DNA of 64,000 nucleotides from NCBI RefSeq assembly GCF_020687825.1, contig NZ_JAJEWP010000001.1, positions 850,335-914,334 on the forward strand, in the 5' to 3' direction. A program made the position numbers and the translations under genes. Positions 23,449-33,502 of this stretch are shown piece after piece; the stretch's first letter is position 1, and each line of letters begins with the position of its first letter. The DNA is from Fluctibacter halophilus (GTDB lineage: Bacteria > Pseudomonadota > Gammaproteobacteria > Enterobacterales > Alteromonadaceae). Below the pieces are notes generated by a model that was not told where the DNA came from, searched no databases, and saw only the letters and a list, made by a program, of their open reading frames with translations.

Positions 23449-25284
23449 ATGAACGCACTGATCCAAGAAGTTACCGAACGCATTATTGAGCGTAGTCGTC
23501 AGTCGCGGGCCGCCTATCTGAACAAAATTGATAAGGCGCGCAGAGACGGACCCCATCGCGGCGTATTGTCGTGCGGTAACCTGGCCCACGGGTTTGCAGC
23601 CTGTAATCCACAGGACAAGTCTGATCTCCGCAGTATGACCAAGGCAAACATTGCCATTGTGTCATCTTACAATGACATGCTGTCAGCGCATCAACCTTAT
23701 GAAGCATACCCTGCCATTCTGAAACAGGCGGTGGCCGAGGTTGGCAGTGTGGCCCAGTTTGCGGGTGGCGTACCGGCCATGTGTGACGGTGTTACACAAG
23801 GTAATCCCGGTATGGACCTGAGTCTGATGAGCCGTGATGTGATAGCCATGTCCACTGCGGTGGGCCTGTCGCATAACATGTTTGACGGTGCGTTGATGCT
23901 GGGAATTTGCGACAAAATCGTTCCCGGATTACTGATTGGATCACTGAGTTTCGGTCATTTGCCGACCGTATTTGTGCCGGCCGGCCCCATGCCATCCGGT
24001 ATACCGAATAAAGAAAAAGCCCGTGTGCGTCAGGCTTTCGCGGAAGGGAAGGTTGGCCGTGAAGAGCTGCTGGAAGCAGAGTCGAAAAGCTACCACAGTG
24101 CGGGTACCTGTACTTTCTACGGCACCGCCAACTCCAACCAACTCGTGGTTGAAGTGATGGGATTGCATTTGCCTGGGTCTTCGTTTGTGAACCCGGGAAC
24201 CCCATTGCGTGACGCGCTAACCAAAGCCGCCGCACGTCAGGTGACCCGCCTGACCGATCTGGGTGACAACTACATGCCAATCGGACACATTGTCGATGCC
24301 AAGGCAATCGTCAATGGCCTGGTTGCCTTGTTGGCTACCGGAGGCTCGACCAACCATACCATGCATCTGGTCGCCGTCGCTCGGGCGGCCGGCTATCACA
24401 TTACCTGGGATGACTTTTCTGACATCTCCAATGCGGTACCGTTGTTGACCCGTATCTACCCCAATGGCTCGGCGGATATCAACCATTTTGTCGCAGCGGG
24501 TGGCATGGCATTGCTGTTCAAAGAGCTGTTGGATGGCGGGCTGCTACACAATGATGTGAACACCATTTGTGGCCCCGGACTTGAGCGTTACACCCAGGAA
24601 CCGCGCCTTGAGGACGGTGAACTGGTGTGGCGGGACGGTCCGGTTAGTTCCCATGATACAGAGGTATTGGCCAGTGTCGCCAAGCCGTTCAAGCCCGATG
24701 GCGGGTTGTCCGTGCTGAGCGGTAATCTGGGACGGGCGGTGATGAAAACCTCCGCGTTGCGTGAAACCCATTGCCGTATCAAAGCGCCTGCTGTGGTGTT
24801 TGAAGATCAGTTTGAACTGGATGCCGCGTTTAACGCCGGTGATCTCAATAAAGACTGTGTGGTGGTGGTTCGTTTCCAGGGACCTGCCGCTATTGGGATG
24901 CCGGAATTGCACCGCCTGACGCCACCGCTGGGTGTATTGCAGGACAAAGGCTACAAGGTCGCATTGGTCACTGACGGACGAATGTCTGGTGCCAGCGGCA
25001 AAGTGCCGGCGGCCATTCACGTCACGCCGGAAGCCTACAAAGGTGGACTGTTGGCCAAGGTGCAAGACGGTGACCTGATAGAGCTGAACACTGAAACCGG
25101 CGATCTGCAACTGTTGGTGGATGTTGAAGAGCTGGCTCGCCGCGAAGCCAAAGTGGCCGACATTGGTCACCACCAGATCGGGATGGGCCGGGAAATGTTC
25201 GCCGGCATGCGCAGCACGTTGACGGGCGCCGAAGAAGGAGCCTGCTCATTGTTCGTTGATCAGGAGCAGGAAAATGTCGACTAG
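23449..25284 (+). CDS. edd: Phosphogluconate dehydratase
   Basis: Dehydrates 6-phosphogluconate to KDPG, the defining step of the Entner-Doudoroff pathway. It is an IlvD/Edd-family [4Fe-4S] enzyme of 611 residues, near the E. coli 603. The cluster cysteines are visible in AMCDGVTQG and [15 protein letters not shown], with a third in an earlier block ([10 protein letters not shown]). [19 protein letters not shown] is the C-terminal signature. The ATG has AGGAGG six bases upstream. The end overlaps glk by 11 bases. Confidence 0.97.
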   Translation: MNALIQEVTERIIERSRQSRAAYLNKIDKARRDGPHRGVLSCGNLAHGFAACNPQDKSDLRSMTKANIAIVSSYNDMLSAHQPYEAYPAILKQAVAEVGSVAQFAGGVPAMCDGVTQGNPGMDLSLMSRDVIAMSTAVGLSHNMFDGALMLGICDKIVPGLLIGSLSFGHLPTVFVPAGPMPSGIPNKEKARVRQAFAEGKVGREELLEAESKSYHSAGTCTFYGTANSNQLVVEVMGLHLPGSSFVNPGTPLRDALTKAAARQVTRLTDLGDNYMPIGHIVDAKAIVNGLVALLATGGSTNHTMHLVAVARAAGYHITWDDFSDISNAVPLLTRIYPNGSADINHFVAAGGMALLFKELLDGGLLHNDVNTICGPGLERYTQEPRLEDGELVWRDGPVSSHDTEVLASVAKPFKPDGGLSVLSGNLGRAVMKTSALRETHCRIKAPAVVFEDQFELDAAFNAGDLNKDCVVVVRFQGPAAIGMPELHRLTPPLGVLQDKGYKVALVTDGRMSGASGKVPAAIHVTPEAYKGGLLAKVQDGDLIELNTETGDLQLLVDVEELARREAKVADIGHHQIGMGREMFAGMRSTLTGAEEGACSLFVDQEQENVD

Positions 25285-26227
25285 GTTTGTTGCGGACGTC
25301 GGCGGTACTAATATCCGTCTGGCGACCATTGTTGACGGTACGTTGCACAATATTCGCAAGTACCTGTGTGACAATTACCCCACCATCGATTCGGCTATTC
25401 AAACCTACTTTGCTGAGTTTCCGGACACCACTTTTAGTGCTGGGTGTGTGGCGATTGCCTGTCCGGTGCCCGGTGACTGGGTGAAAATGACCAATCATTT
25501 CTGGGCGTTTTCGGTTGCACAACTGAAGTCCAACCTCGGCCTGGAGTATCTGGCCGTGATCAATGATTTCACCTCGGTAGCGCATTCATTACCGGTACTG
25601 GCTGATAGCCAGAAAGTTCAAATTGGTGGGGGGCAAGTAAAGCCCGAAGCCAATATCGCGGTGTGCGGACCCGGTACGGGCCTGGGTGTGGACCATCTGA
25701 CCTGGACCGAGCAGGGCTGGAAAGCGCTGGACGGTGAAGGCGGGCATGTGGATTTTGCGCCTCAGGATGAAAACGACCTGGTGGTTTGGCAATTCCTGCA
25801 CAGGGTGCTGGGTCATGTGTCGGCCGAAGAAGTGCTGTCCGGGCGCGGATTAGTGCACATTTATCAGGCATTGGCGGCCGATGCCGGTGTTGAAGCGAAG
25901 TATTCCGATCCTGCCGATATCACGCCGCGGGCGCTCAGTGGCGAATGTCCGTTGTGCGAAAAGACCCTGGCCCAGTTCTGTCGGATTCTGGGCAGTTTTG
26001 CAGGCAATCTGGCGCTGAATCTGGGTACCGCAGGTGGCGTTTACATCGGTGGTGGCATTGTTCCCCGTTTCGTTGAATACCTCGCCAACAGCGATTTTCG
26101 TCAGCGCTTCGAAGCCAAAGGACGTTTTAAGGATTACGTGGCCTCGATCCCCACGTTTATTATCACTGAGCCTGATCACGGTTTGCTCGGCGCAGCAGCG
26201 TATCTGGATCAGAACCACAAAGGTTAA
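25274..26227 (+). CDS. glk: Glucokinase
   Basis: Phosphorylates free glucose with ATP, feeding the operon's own pathway. It is the bacterial Glk (COG0837) type rather than a ROK kinase: [12 protein letters not shown] is the phosphate-1 loop, [14 protein letters not shown] carries the catalytic aspartate, [12 protein letters not shown] is phosphate-2 and [10 protein letters not shown] binds sugar. The frame is open from 25256; the ATG at 25274 has AGGA nearby and starts at the family N-terminus (317 residues). It overlaps edd by 11 bases and its stop shares a base with the eda start. Confidence 0.95.
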   Translation: MSTRFVADVGGTNIRLATIVDGTLHNIRKYLCDNYPTIDSAIQTYFAEFPDTTFSAGCVAIACPVPGDWVKMTNHFWAFSVAQLKSNLGLEYLAVINDFTSVAHSLPVLADSQKVQIGGGQVKPEANIAVCGPGTGLGVDHLTWTEQGWKALDGEGGHVDFAPQDENDLVVWQFLHRVLGHVSAEEVLSGRGLVHIYQALAADAGVEAKYSDPADITPRALSGECPLCEKTLAQFCRILGSFAGNLALNLGTAGGVYIGGGIVPRFVEYLANSDFRQRFEAKGRFKDYVASIPTFIITEPDHGLLGAAAYLDQNHKG

Positions 26228-26883
26228 TGAATATGACTAAAAACTGGAAAGTGTCTTCACAGGACGTCTTCAATGCAGGTCCAGTGGTCCCGGTATTGGT
26301 GATCAAGGACGTGGCACATGCGGTTCCACTGGCCAAGGCGCTGATCGCCGGTGGCATACGGGTACTGGAAGTCACATTACGCACCCCGGCGGCATTGGAT
26401 GCTATACGTGCCATTGCGAAAGAAGTGCCAGAAGCGCTGATCGGCGCAGGTACGGTAACCAACGAGGCCCAATTGAAAGAAGTGCAGGACGCCGGTGCGT
26501 TATTCGCGATCAGCCCAGGAATGACGACTGAGCTGCTCAAAGCAGGTAATGATGCTTCAATCGCCCTAATTCCAGGCATTTCGTCCATTTCAGAATTGAT
26601 GAAAGGGATTGATCTGGGCTATACCCATTTCAAATTCTTCCCGGCAGAAGCCTCTGGCGGTATTAAAGCGATCAAGTCCATCGGTGGTCCGTTCCCCGAT
26701 GTGGTGTTTTGTCCTACCGGCGGTATCGGTCCGAACAATTACCTGGATTACCTGGCGTTGAGCAACGTCCGTTGCGCCGGCGGTTCCTGGCTGGCACCGG
26801 ATGACGCGGTGGAAGCCGGTGATTGGGATCGCATTACCGAGCTTGCCAAACAGGCGGTGCAGGGTGCCAGTACGCTGAACTAG
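26227..26883 (+). CDS. eda: KDPG aldolase (2-dehydro-3-deoxy-phosphogluconate aldolase)
   Basis: Splits KDPG into pyruvate and glyceraldehyde 3-phosphate. A 218-residue TIM-barrel class I aldolase: [14 protein letters not shown] contains the catalytic glutamate, [10 protein letters not shown] binds phosphate, and [12 protein letters not shown] contains the Schiff-base lysine. [17 protein letters not shown] closes the phosphate site. It is the last gene of the zwf operon, followed by a strong terminator. Its substrate is the HexR effector, so operon output feeds back on its own repressor. Confidence 0.97.
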   Translation: MNMTKNWKVSSQDVFNAGPVVPVLVIKDVAHAVPLAKALIAGGIRVLEVTLRTPAALDAIRAIAKEVPEALIGAGTVTNEAQLKEVQDAGALFAISPGMTTELLKAGNDASIALIPGISSISELMKGIDLGYTHFKFFPAEASGGIKAIKSIGGPFPDVVFCPTGGIGPNNYLDYLALSNVRCAGGSWLAPDDAVEAGDWDRITELAKQAVQGASTLN

Positions 26884-26899
26884 TATTGAATCAGACACT

Positions 26900-26927
26900 A
26901 AAAAAGCCGGTCAATGACCGGCTTTTT
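26900..26927 (+). terminator. Terminator of the zwf-eda operon
   Basis: GCCGGTC-AAT-GACCGGC between five As or more and TTTTTC. Confidence 0.88.
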
Positions 26928-26944
26928 CTTTTCGACAACAACCT

Positions 26945-27778
26945 TTAGCCTATGCGCTGCGACAACACCAGATTTTCCCCGGCGGGCAGAGACAACATAG
27001 GGGCTATTGCCGCCTCAACGCACAGCATCTGTCTGTAGCCATCGTCTGGCATGTCAGTCATGGTTCGGCTTTTCTCCACCCAGGGGTTCCAAACAACGAC
27101 GCTGTTATGGCCCGATTGATGGAGGTGCGTAATCTCTCCGGCGCTGGTTACCGTGACCGCTGGAACAGGCGATGTGTGTATACGATCGACTTCGCCCGAT
27201 ATCTGATAGGGACGCGGAGAGTCCTGTTGAACAAGCCCGCTCACTTTGTCGCTATAGGGACCCTCGATACCGTCGATGGTGACTGAGTCGATGTCATTGA
27301 TGGCCAGGTAGCTGTGCAGAGCGCCGCCGATTAAAATGGCTTCATTGTCGCGGTTGTGGGTTATCAGGGAAACGGTTAATTGTTTGCCGATGTCCACCAC
27401 CAACGTCACCTCCACCGCATGATGGAAGCCGGGACCGTTCACGTCACCAGGGAGTAGACGTACCGTGGTTGATTCCGCTGTCTCACTGATACTGTCAACA
27501 TGCCATTGTTGATTGCGCAAAAAACCGTGTGAAGGCAGGTCCGGGTTGTCAGGGTGGGCGGCAAACCATGGCCAGCACACAGGAATGCCACCACGAATGG
27601 CGGTTTTGCCGTCAAACCGGGCACAATCGCTGAGCCATAGTCGTTCCCGGCCATCCTTTTTGGGCACGAAACTGATCACATGGGCACCAAACAACGCAAT
27701 GCGCGCGCTGGCATATTGATTGTCAATCGACAGGATATCGACGTCATCGCGGGCGGTAATGGTGTGGGATGTTTGCAT
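26945..27778 (-). CDS. yeaD: Glucose-6-phosphate 1-epimerase (YeaD-like)
   Basis: D-hexose-6-phosphate mutarotase of the galactose-mutarotase-like fold, 277 residues. It interconverts the anomers of glucose 6-phosphate, which matters where Zwf uses only the beta form. ALFGAHVISFVPKKDGRERLWLS, IRGGIPVCWPWFA and SHGFLRNQQWHV are family motifs, and NPWVEKSRTMTDMPDDGYR matches E. coli YeaD. It lies downstream of gapA in the same direction, as in E. coli, but a clear terminator stands between them, so co-transcription would need read-through. Confidence 0.93.
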   Translation of the reverse strand: MQTSHTITARDDVDILSIDNQYASARIALFGAHVISFVPKKDGRERLWLSDCARFDGKTAIRGGIPVCWPWFAAHPDNPDLPSHGFLRNQQWHVDSISETAESTTVRLLPGDVNGPGFHHAVEVTLVVDIGKQLTVSLITHNRDNEAILIGGALHSYLAINDIDSVTIDGIEGPYSDKVSGLVQQDSPRPYQISGEVDRIHTSPVPAVTVTSAGEITHLHQSGHNSVVVWNPWVEKSRTMTDMPDDGYRQMLCVEAAIAPMLSLPAGENLVLSQRIG

Positions 27779-27804
27779 GACAAGCCTCCTCGCTGGACGG
27801 GAAC

Positions 27805-27826
27805 AAAAAAGGCGACCGAAGTCGCC
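27805..27826 (-). terminator. Terminator between gapA and yeaD
   Basis: Minus strand GGCGAC-TTCG-GTCGCC (stable UUCG tetraloop) followed by TTTTTTG. Confidence 0.88.
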
Positions 27827-27844
27827 TTACAACATGGGGTGGGG

Positions 27845-28861
<1,017 letters not shown>

Positions 28862-28868
28862 TCAAAAG

Positions 28869-28883
28869 TGAAATTAAATTACA
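28869..28883. promoter_or_regulatory. HexR operator upstream of gapA
   Basis: TGAAATTAAATTACA differs from TGTAATTAAATTACA at one base. It is 29 bases from the gapA start. Confidence 0.8.
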
Positions 28884-28931
28884 GAAATTATGGATCAAAA
28901 CACCCCTCAACGCAAAGAAATACGACTAATA

Positions 28932-28946
28932 TGTTATAAAATTACC
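28932..28946. promoter_or_regulatory. Possible second HexR-like site between gapA and malQ
   Basis: TGTTATAAAATTACC matches 12 of 15 consensus bases. It lies midway between the divergent gapA and malQ genes and could serve either. Confidence 0.4.
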
Positions 28947-29072
28947 ACCAAATTGGCGGTGGTCGAAAAATGACCCATTGAATGCAAACGTATTCAATAA
29001 CGAAAAATTAACAATTTGACGGATAATGGTAGACCGATAAGTTTAGCCAATAATTACAGGACACGTATTCGA

Positions 29073-31274
29073 ATGACTTCTTCTCTCAAGGATAAGCTGG
29101 TCGAGTTGCGCGGCATTGAGTCCAATTATATTGACGCCTGGGGCAAGCCGGCGACAATTAATCCCGCCAGCAAAGACAAGCTTCTTGCCGCGATGGGGTA
29201 TCCCGTTGATGACGACGCGGCGTTGCAGGCAAAGCTCGACCAGGAAATCCGCGAAGCCTGGCTGTCTCCCCTTAATCCTGTACAGGTAAACCGTGAAGAT
29301 GAAGAGGTGTTCATCACTGTCCGTTTACCGATTGAATTGGTCACAGACGACTATGAGCTTGCGATTGATGTAGAGGGCAGCAACACCATCAAACAGCCTT
29401 TCACGCCTGCCGATGGTGAGTTGATTGGCGTTCAGCATATCGATGATGTTGAATTTCAGGAGTATCTGATCAAGCTCAATGCAGCATTACCGCTGGGCTA
29501 CCACTCGGTGCGCCTGGTTGCCAGCGGGGATGACGAACTGGCGCACATGCGCCTGGTCATGGCGCCACACAGCTGTTATCACCCTGACGCGATTCAGCAG
29601 GGCGGCAAGTTGTGGGGCCTGAGTGTGCAGCTTTATTGCTTGCGCAGTGCAAATAATTGGGGGGTTGGTGATTTTTCTGACCTGGCGGCATTGCTGAAAC
29701 AGGCCGCTACCCGGGGAGCTCACTTCGTCGGCTTGAACCCTATTCATGCACTGTACCCCGCCAATCCTGGTGCCTGCAGTCCTTATGGCCCCAGCTCTCG
29801 TCGATGGTTGAACTTCATCTACATTGACGTCACCGGCATTGAAGGGTATGACGATCCGTCGGTGCAGTCGCTGGTCAATGACAGCGAGTTCCAGGCCACA
29901 CTGCAACACGCCAGAGACGTCGATTATGTGGATTATGATGCGGTTACCCGTCTTAAGCTGAAAGCGTTGAATCAGGTGTTTGAGGTTCAGAACAGCCGCT
30001 TCCTGAGCAAAAATACCCGCCAGAATAAAGCCTTTAAGGCGTTCGTTGCCGAGGGGGGGGAAAGCCTTGAAACACTGGCGGTATATGATGCGTTGCAAGA
30101 GCACCTGGCTGAGCAGGGCAAGCCCAACTGGGGTTGGCCTGTGTTTCCCAAGGCCTATGAAGAATTCCATCAACCCAAGGTGGCGGCGTTTAAAAAGTCC
30201 CATGCCAAGCGGGTCAAATTTTTCCAGTGGCTGCAGTGGCAGGCTGCCCAGCAACTGGAAGCGGCCAACAGTGTCGCTCATGAGCACAATATGGTGATTG
30301 GCCTGTACCGGGACCTGGCCGTCGGCGTCAGTGAAGGGAGTGCCGAAATCTGGGGTAATCGCGATTTGTATTGCACCGAGGCGAGCGTGGGCGCGCCACC
30401 TGACGTGCTGGGACCCTTGGGGCAGAATTGGGGATTGCCGCCGATGGATCCGAAAAAGCTGTATGAGCAAGCGTATCAGCCGATCATCGATCTGTTTTCG
30501 TCCAATATGCGCGCAACCGGTGCGTTGCGTATTGACCACGTGATGGCATTACTGCGTTTGTGGTGGGTTGTTAAAGGCGATACCGCCAAGCAGGGCGGTT
30601 ATGTCTACTATCCGGTGGATGATTTGCTGGGCATTTTGGCATTGGAAAGTCATCGTCACCAAAGCCTGGTGATTGGTGAGGATTTGGGCACTGTGCCTGA
30701 CGAGATCCGGGACAAACTGGCAGCCAATGGTGTGTATTCCTATCGGGTGTTCTTCTTCGAACAGGCCGAGGACGGTGGCTTTTTCTCGCCGGGTCATTAT
30801 CCGGTGCAGTCCATGTCGACCCTTACCACCCATGACATGCCTACGTTATTGGGTTACTGGCATTGCCTTGATTTGGAGTTGGGCAAGGAGCTGGGTTTGT
30901 ATCCCACCGACGAAATCCTGTCTACCCTGTACACCAGTCGACACGACAACAAGCAACAGATCCTCGATACCCTGCACGGACATGCGTCGATCCCTGACTG
31001 GATTGGCCGACAGGTCGAGCAACAGGGAATGAACCAGGCGCTTAATTTTGGTATGCAAAAGCACATGGCAACAGGTTCAAGTGCATTACTCAGTCTACAA
31101 TTGGAAGATTGGCTAGAAATGGACAAGCCTGTTAATGTTCCTGGTACGTTCAATGAATATCCAAACTGGAAACGCAAACTGACCCGTCCATTGGAGGCCA
31201 TTTTTGCCGATCCGGCGTTGAATGAACTGGCTGAACAATTGACCCGTTTGCGTCAACAGGCAAGCGAATCGTGA
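29073..31274 (+). CDS. malQ: 4-alpha-glucanotransferase (amylomaltase)
   Basis: GH77 enzyme that moves maltodextrin segments between glucans and releases glucose, 733 residues. The GH77 blocks are present: FVGLNPIHALYPANPGACSPY, GLYRDLAVGVSEGSAEIW, LRIDHVMALLRLWWV and IGEDLGTVPDEIR, with the catalytic residues in the last two regions. An N-terminal domain of about 130 residues precedes them, as in E. coli MalQ (694). An in-frame TTG at 29016 is possible, but the ATG at 29073 gives a more usual N-terminus; AGGA lies about 13 bases upstream. It heads malQ-glgB-glgX. Confidence 0.94.
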   Translation: MTSSLKDKLVELRGIESNYIDAWGKPATINPASKDKLLAAMGYPVDDDAALQAKLDQEIREAWLSPLNPVQVNREDEEVFITVRLPIELVTDDYELAIDVEGSNTIKQPFTPADGELIGVQHIDDVEFQEYLIKLNAALPLGYHSVRLVASGDDELAHMRLVMAPHSCYHPDAIQQGGKLWGLSVQLYCLRSANNWGVGDFSDLAALLKQAATRGAHFVGLNPIHALYPANPGACSPYGPSSRRWLNFIYIDVTGIEGYDDPSVQSLVNDSEFQATLQHARDVDYVDYDAVTRLKLKALNQVFEVQNSRFLSKNTRQNKAFKAFVAEGGESLETLAVYDALQEHLAEQGKPNWGWPVFPKAYEEFHQPKVAAFKKSHAKRVKFFQWLQWQAAQQLEAANSVAHEHNMVIGLYRDLAVGVSEGSAEIWGNRDLYCTEASVGAPPDVLGPLGQNWGLPPMDPKKLYEQAYQPIIDLFSSNMRATGALRIDHVMALLRLWWVVKGDTAKQGGYVYYPVDDLLGILALESHRHQSLVIGEDLGTVPDEIRDKLAANGVYSYRVFFFEQAEDGGFFSPGHYPVQSMSTLTTHDMPTLLGYWHCLDLELGKELGLYPTDEILSTLYTSRHDNKQQILDTLHGHASIPDWIGRQVEQQGMNQALNFGMQKHMATGSSALLSLQLEDWLEMDKPVNVPGTFNEYPNWKRKLTRPLEAIFADPALNELAEQLTRLRQQASES

Positions 31275-31277
31275 CAG

Positions 31278-31295
31278 CGGAGGGTTAACCCTCCG
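31278..31295. repeat. Perfect palindrome between malQ and glgB
   Basis: CGGAGGGTTAACCCTCCG starts three bases after the malQ stop. It has no T run, so it is more likely an RNA-stability or processing hairpin than a terminator; glgB begins 18 bases later. Confidence 0.7.
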
Positions 31296-31312
31296 GCGAC
31301 AAAGGTGAACCC

Positions 31313-33502
31313 ATGGTGTTATCGCAACAATTAGCGCAGGCTGCCTGCACGTACCCGTTTTCGCAATTGGGACCGTGCTTCGACAATGGAATTGCAACGG
31401 TAACCGCATGGGTTCCTCATGCAACCTCGGTGGCAGTGTTTGATGTTGCCAGTGGAAATACACTGGCCGCGTTATCTTGCGTGGATGACAGTTTCTTGTT
31501 TTCGGGCCAGGTAAAAGGCCTGACTGAAGGGACTGTGTACGGCCTGCAGATTGTAAACGAAGAAAACGAATACGAGCTGATCGACCCTTACCAGTTCCAA
31601 CAACAGGCCTATCACGCCGTGCATTTTGTCGATCACGCACCGGAAAATGTCTATCGACAACTGGGTGCGCAGTTGGTGGAACTGGATGTTGGCCTCAGTG
31701 CGCCGCTACAAGCCACCCGTTTTGCCGTTTATGCACCGAATGCCAGTGCCGTGTCGCTGTTGGGAGACTTTAATTACTGGGATGGTAGCAGCCATCCGAT
31801 GCAGAAAACCGATCTTGGTTACTGGGTGCTGGTGGTGCCGGATATTCATGCCGGCATGAAGTACAAGTACCAGATCAAAGACGCAGACGGCAATCAACTT
31901 CCCCACAAGGCCGACCCGGTCGGTTTTTACGCTGAACAATACCCGTCACACACCTCAGTGGTGTTTGACCATGAACAGTATGAGTGGCAGGACACGGCGT
32001 GGATGACCCGTCAGCGGGACGATAAATACCATCAACCCATGAGCATTTATGAAGTTCACCTTGGATCGTGGAAACGTCCGGGTGATGATCCTACTCAGTA
32101 CCTTAGTTACCGTACTTTGGCCAAAGAGTTGGTGGAGTATGTGGTTGACATGGGCTACACCCACATTGAAGTGTTGCCGGTGTCGGAGTTTCCGTTCGAC
32201 GGCTCCTGGGGCTATCAACCGGTCGGGCTGTTTTCACCCACCAGTCGCTTCGGCGACCCGGATGATTTCAAATACTTCGTTGACCAGTGCCATCAACAGG
32301 GGATTGGCGTGATCATTGATTGGGTTCCTGCGCATTTTCCGGAAGATGGGCATGGACTTGCACGGTTTGATGGCACCCATGTGTATGAATATGCCGATCC
32401 GCGCAAGGGCTGGCACCCGGACTGGAATTCTTGTATTTACGATTTTGGCAAGGACACCGTGCGTCAGTTTCTGGTCGCCAATGCCCTGTTTTGGCTGGAA
32501 AAATTCCACATCGATGGCTTGCGGGTCGACGCCGTAGCATCGATGCTATATCTGGACTATTCACGTAAGGACGGCGAATGGATCCCGAACGTCGATGGTG
32601 GCAACGAAAATTACGAAGCCATCAGCCTGCTGCAGTGGATGAATCAGGAAGTGTATAGCAAGTTTCCGCTGGCCATGACCATTGCCGAAGAGTCTACCTC
32701 ATTTCCCAAGGTTTCCCGGCCGGTGTTTGAAGGTGGTCTGGGCTTTGGCTTTAAGTGGAACATGGGTTGGATGCACGATTCTCTGCATTACATCTCTAAG
32801 GATCCGTCTTATCGGCGCTATCACCACGGTGAAATGACCTTTTCCATGGTATATGCCTTTGACGAGAACTTTGTGTTGCCGATTTCCCACGATGAAGTGG
32901 TACATGGTAAGGGGTCATTGCTCAGAAAAATGCCCGGTGATGAGTGGCAACAGGCCGCTAACCTAAGGGCTTACGCGGGTTTTATGTACCTTCATCCCGG
33001 CAAGAAGCTGAACTTTATGGGCAACGAAATCGGCCAGGCCAACGAGTGGAACCATGACAGTTCGGTGAACTGGCATTTGCTGACGTTTGAAAAACACGCC
33101 GGTATTCAGCACCTGTACCGTGATTTAAATCACCTGTATCGCCAATACCCGGCTCTGCACCAACTGGATCATGACATTCACGGGTTTGAGTGGGTTGATC
33201 ATGGCAATGCCGAACAGAGTATTGTGTCGATGCTGCGCAAAAGCCAGCAGGGTGAGCAGATGGTCTATGGTATCTGTAATTTTACCCCTGTGCCCCGAGA
33301 TGGTTTCCGCATGGGCGTGAATTTGCCCGGACGTTATCGCTTGCTGTTAAACACCGATGATAAAAAATACTGGGGCAGTGGTTACCCGGTGGTCAGCGAA
33401 TGTGTCAGTCAACCGCAGGGCTGGAATCACCGCGAGCATTCTATCGTGTTTGATTTACCGCCGCTGGCGACATTATTACTGGTGTATGAGGGCGCTGAGT
33501 GA
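31313..33502 (+). CDS. glgB: 1,4-alpha-glucan branching enzyme
   Basis: GH13 enzyme that creates alpha-1,6 branches in glycogen; 729 residues, as in E. coli (728). An extra N-terminal beta domain and a CBM48 domain (ATRFAVYAPNASAVSLLGDFNYWDG) precede the barrel. GLRVDAVASMLYLDY holds the nucleophile aspartate, MTIAEESTSFP the acid/base glutamate and PISHDEVVHGKGSL the third aspartate. The ATG has AAGGTG upstream. The glgX start GTG overlaps its stop codon. No glgC, glgA or glgP is present in the window, so this looks like a set for reshaping glucans. Confidence 0.97.
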   Translation: MVLSQQLAQAACTYPFSQLGPCFDNGIATVTAWVPHATSVAVFDVASGNTLAALSCVDDSFLFSGQVKGLTEGTVYGLQIVNEENEYELIDPYQFQQQAYHAVHFVDHAPENVYRQLGAQLVELDVGLSAPLQATRFAVYAPNASAVSLLGDFNYWDGSSHPMQKTDLGYWVLVVPDIHAGMKYKYQIKDADGNQLPHKADPVGFYAEQYPSHTSVVFDHEQYEWQDTAWMTRQRDDKYHQPMSIYEVHLGSWKRPGDDPTQYLSYRTLAKELVEYVVDMGYTHIEVLPVSEFPFDGSWGYQPVGLFSPTSRFGDPDDFKYFVDQCHQQGIGVIIDWVPAHFPEDGHGLARFDGTHVYEYADPRKGWHPDWNSCIYDFGKDTVRQFLVANALFWLEKFHIDGLRVDAVASMLYLDYSRKDGEWIPNVDGGNENYEAISLLQWMNQEVYSKFPLAMTIAEESTSFPKVSRPVFEGGLGFGFKWNMGWMHDSLHYISKDPSYRRYHHGEMTFSMVYAFDENFVLPISHDEVVHGKGSLLRKMPGDEWQQAANLRAYAGFMYLHPGKKLNFMGNEIGQANEWNHDSSVNWHLLTFEKHAGIQHLYRDLNHLYRQYPALHQLDHDIHGFEWVDHGNAEQSIVSMLRKSQQGEQMVYGICNFTPVPRDGFRMGVNLPGRYRLLLNTDDKKYWGSGYPVVSECVSQPQGWNHREHSIVFDLPPLATLLLVYEGAE

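Noticed and set aside
29487..30539. Open frame of 350 codons on the minus strand
   Set aside because: Antisense to malQ, with no recognisable domain.
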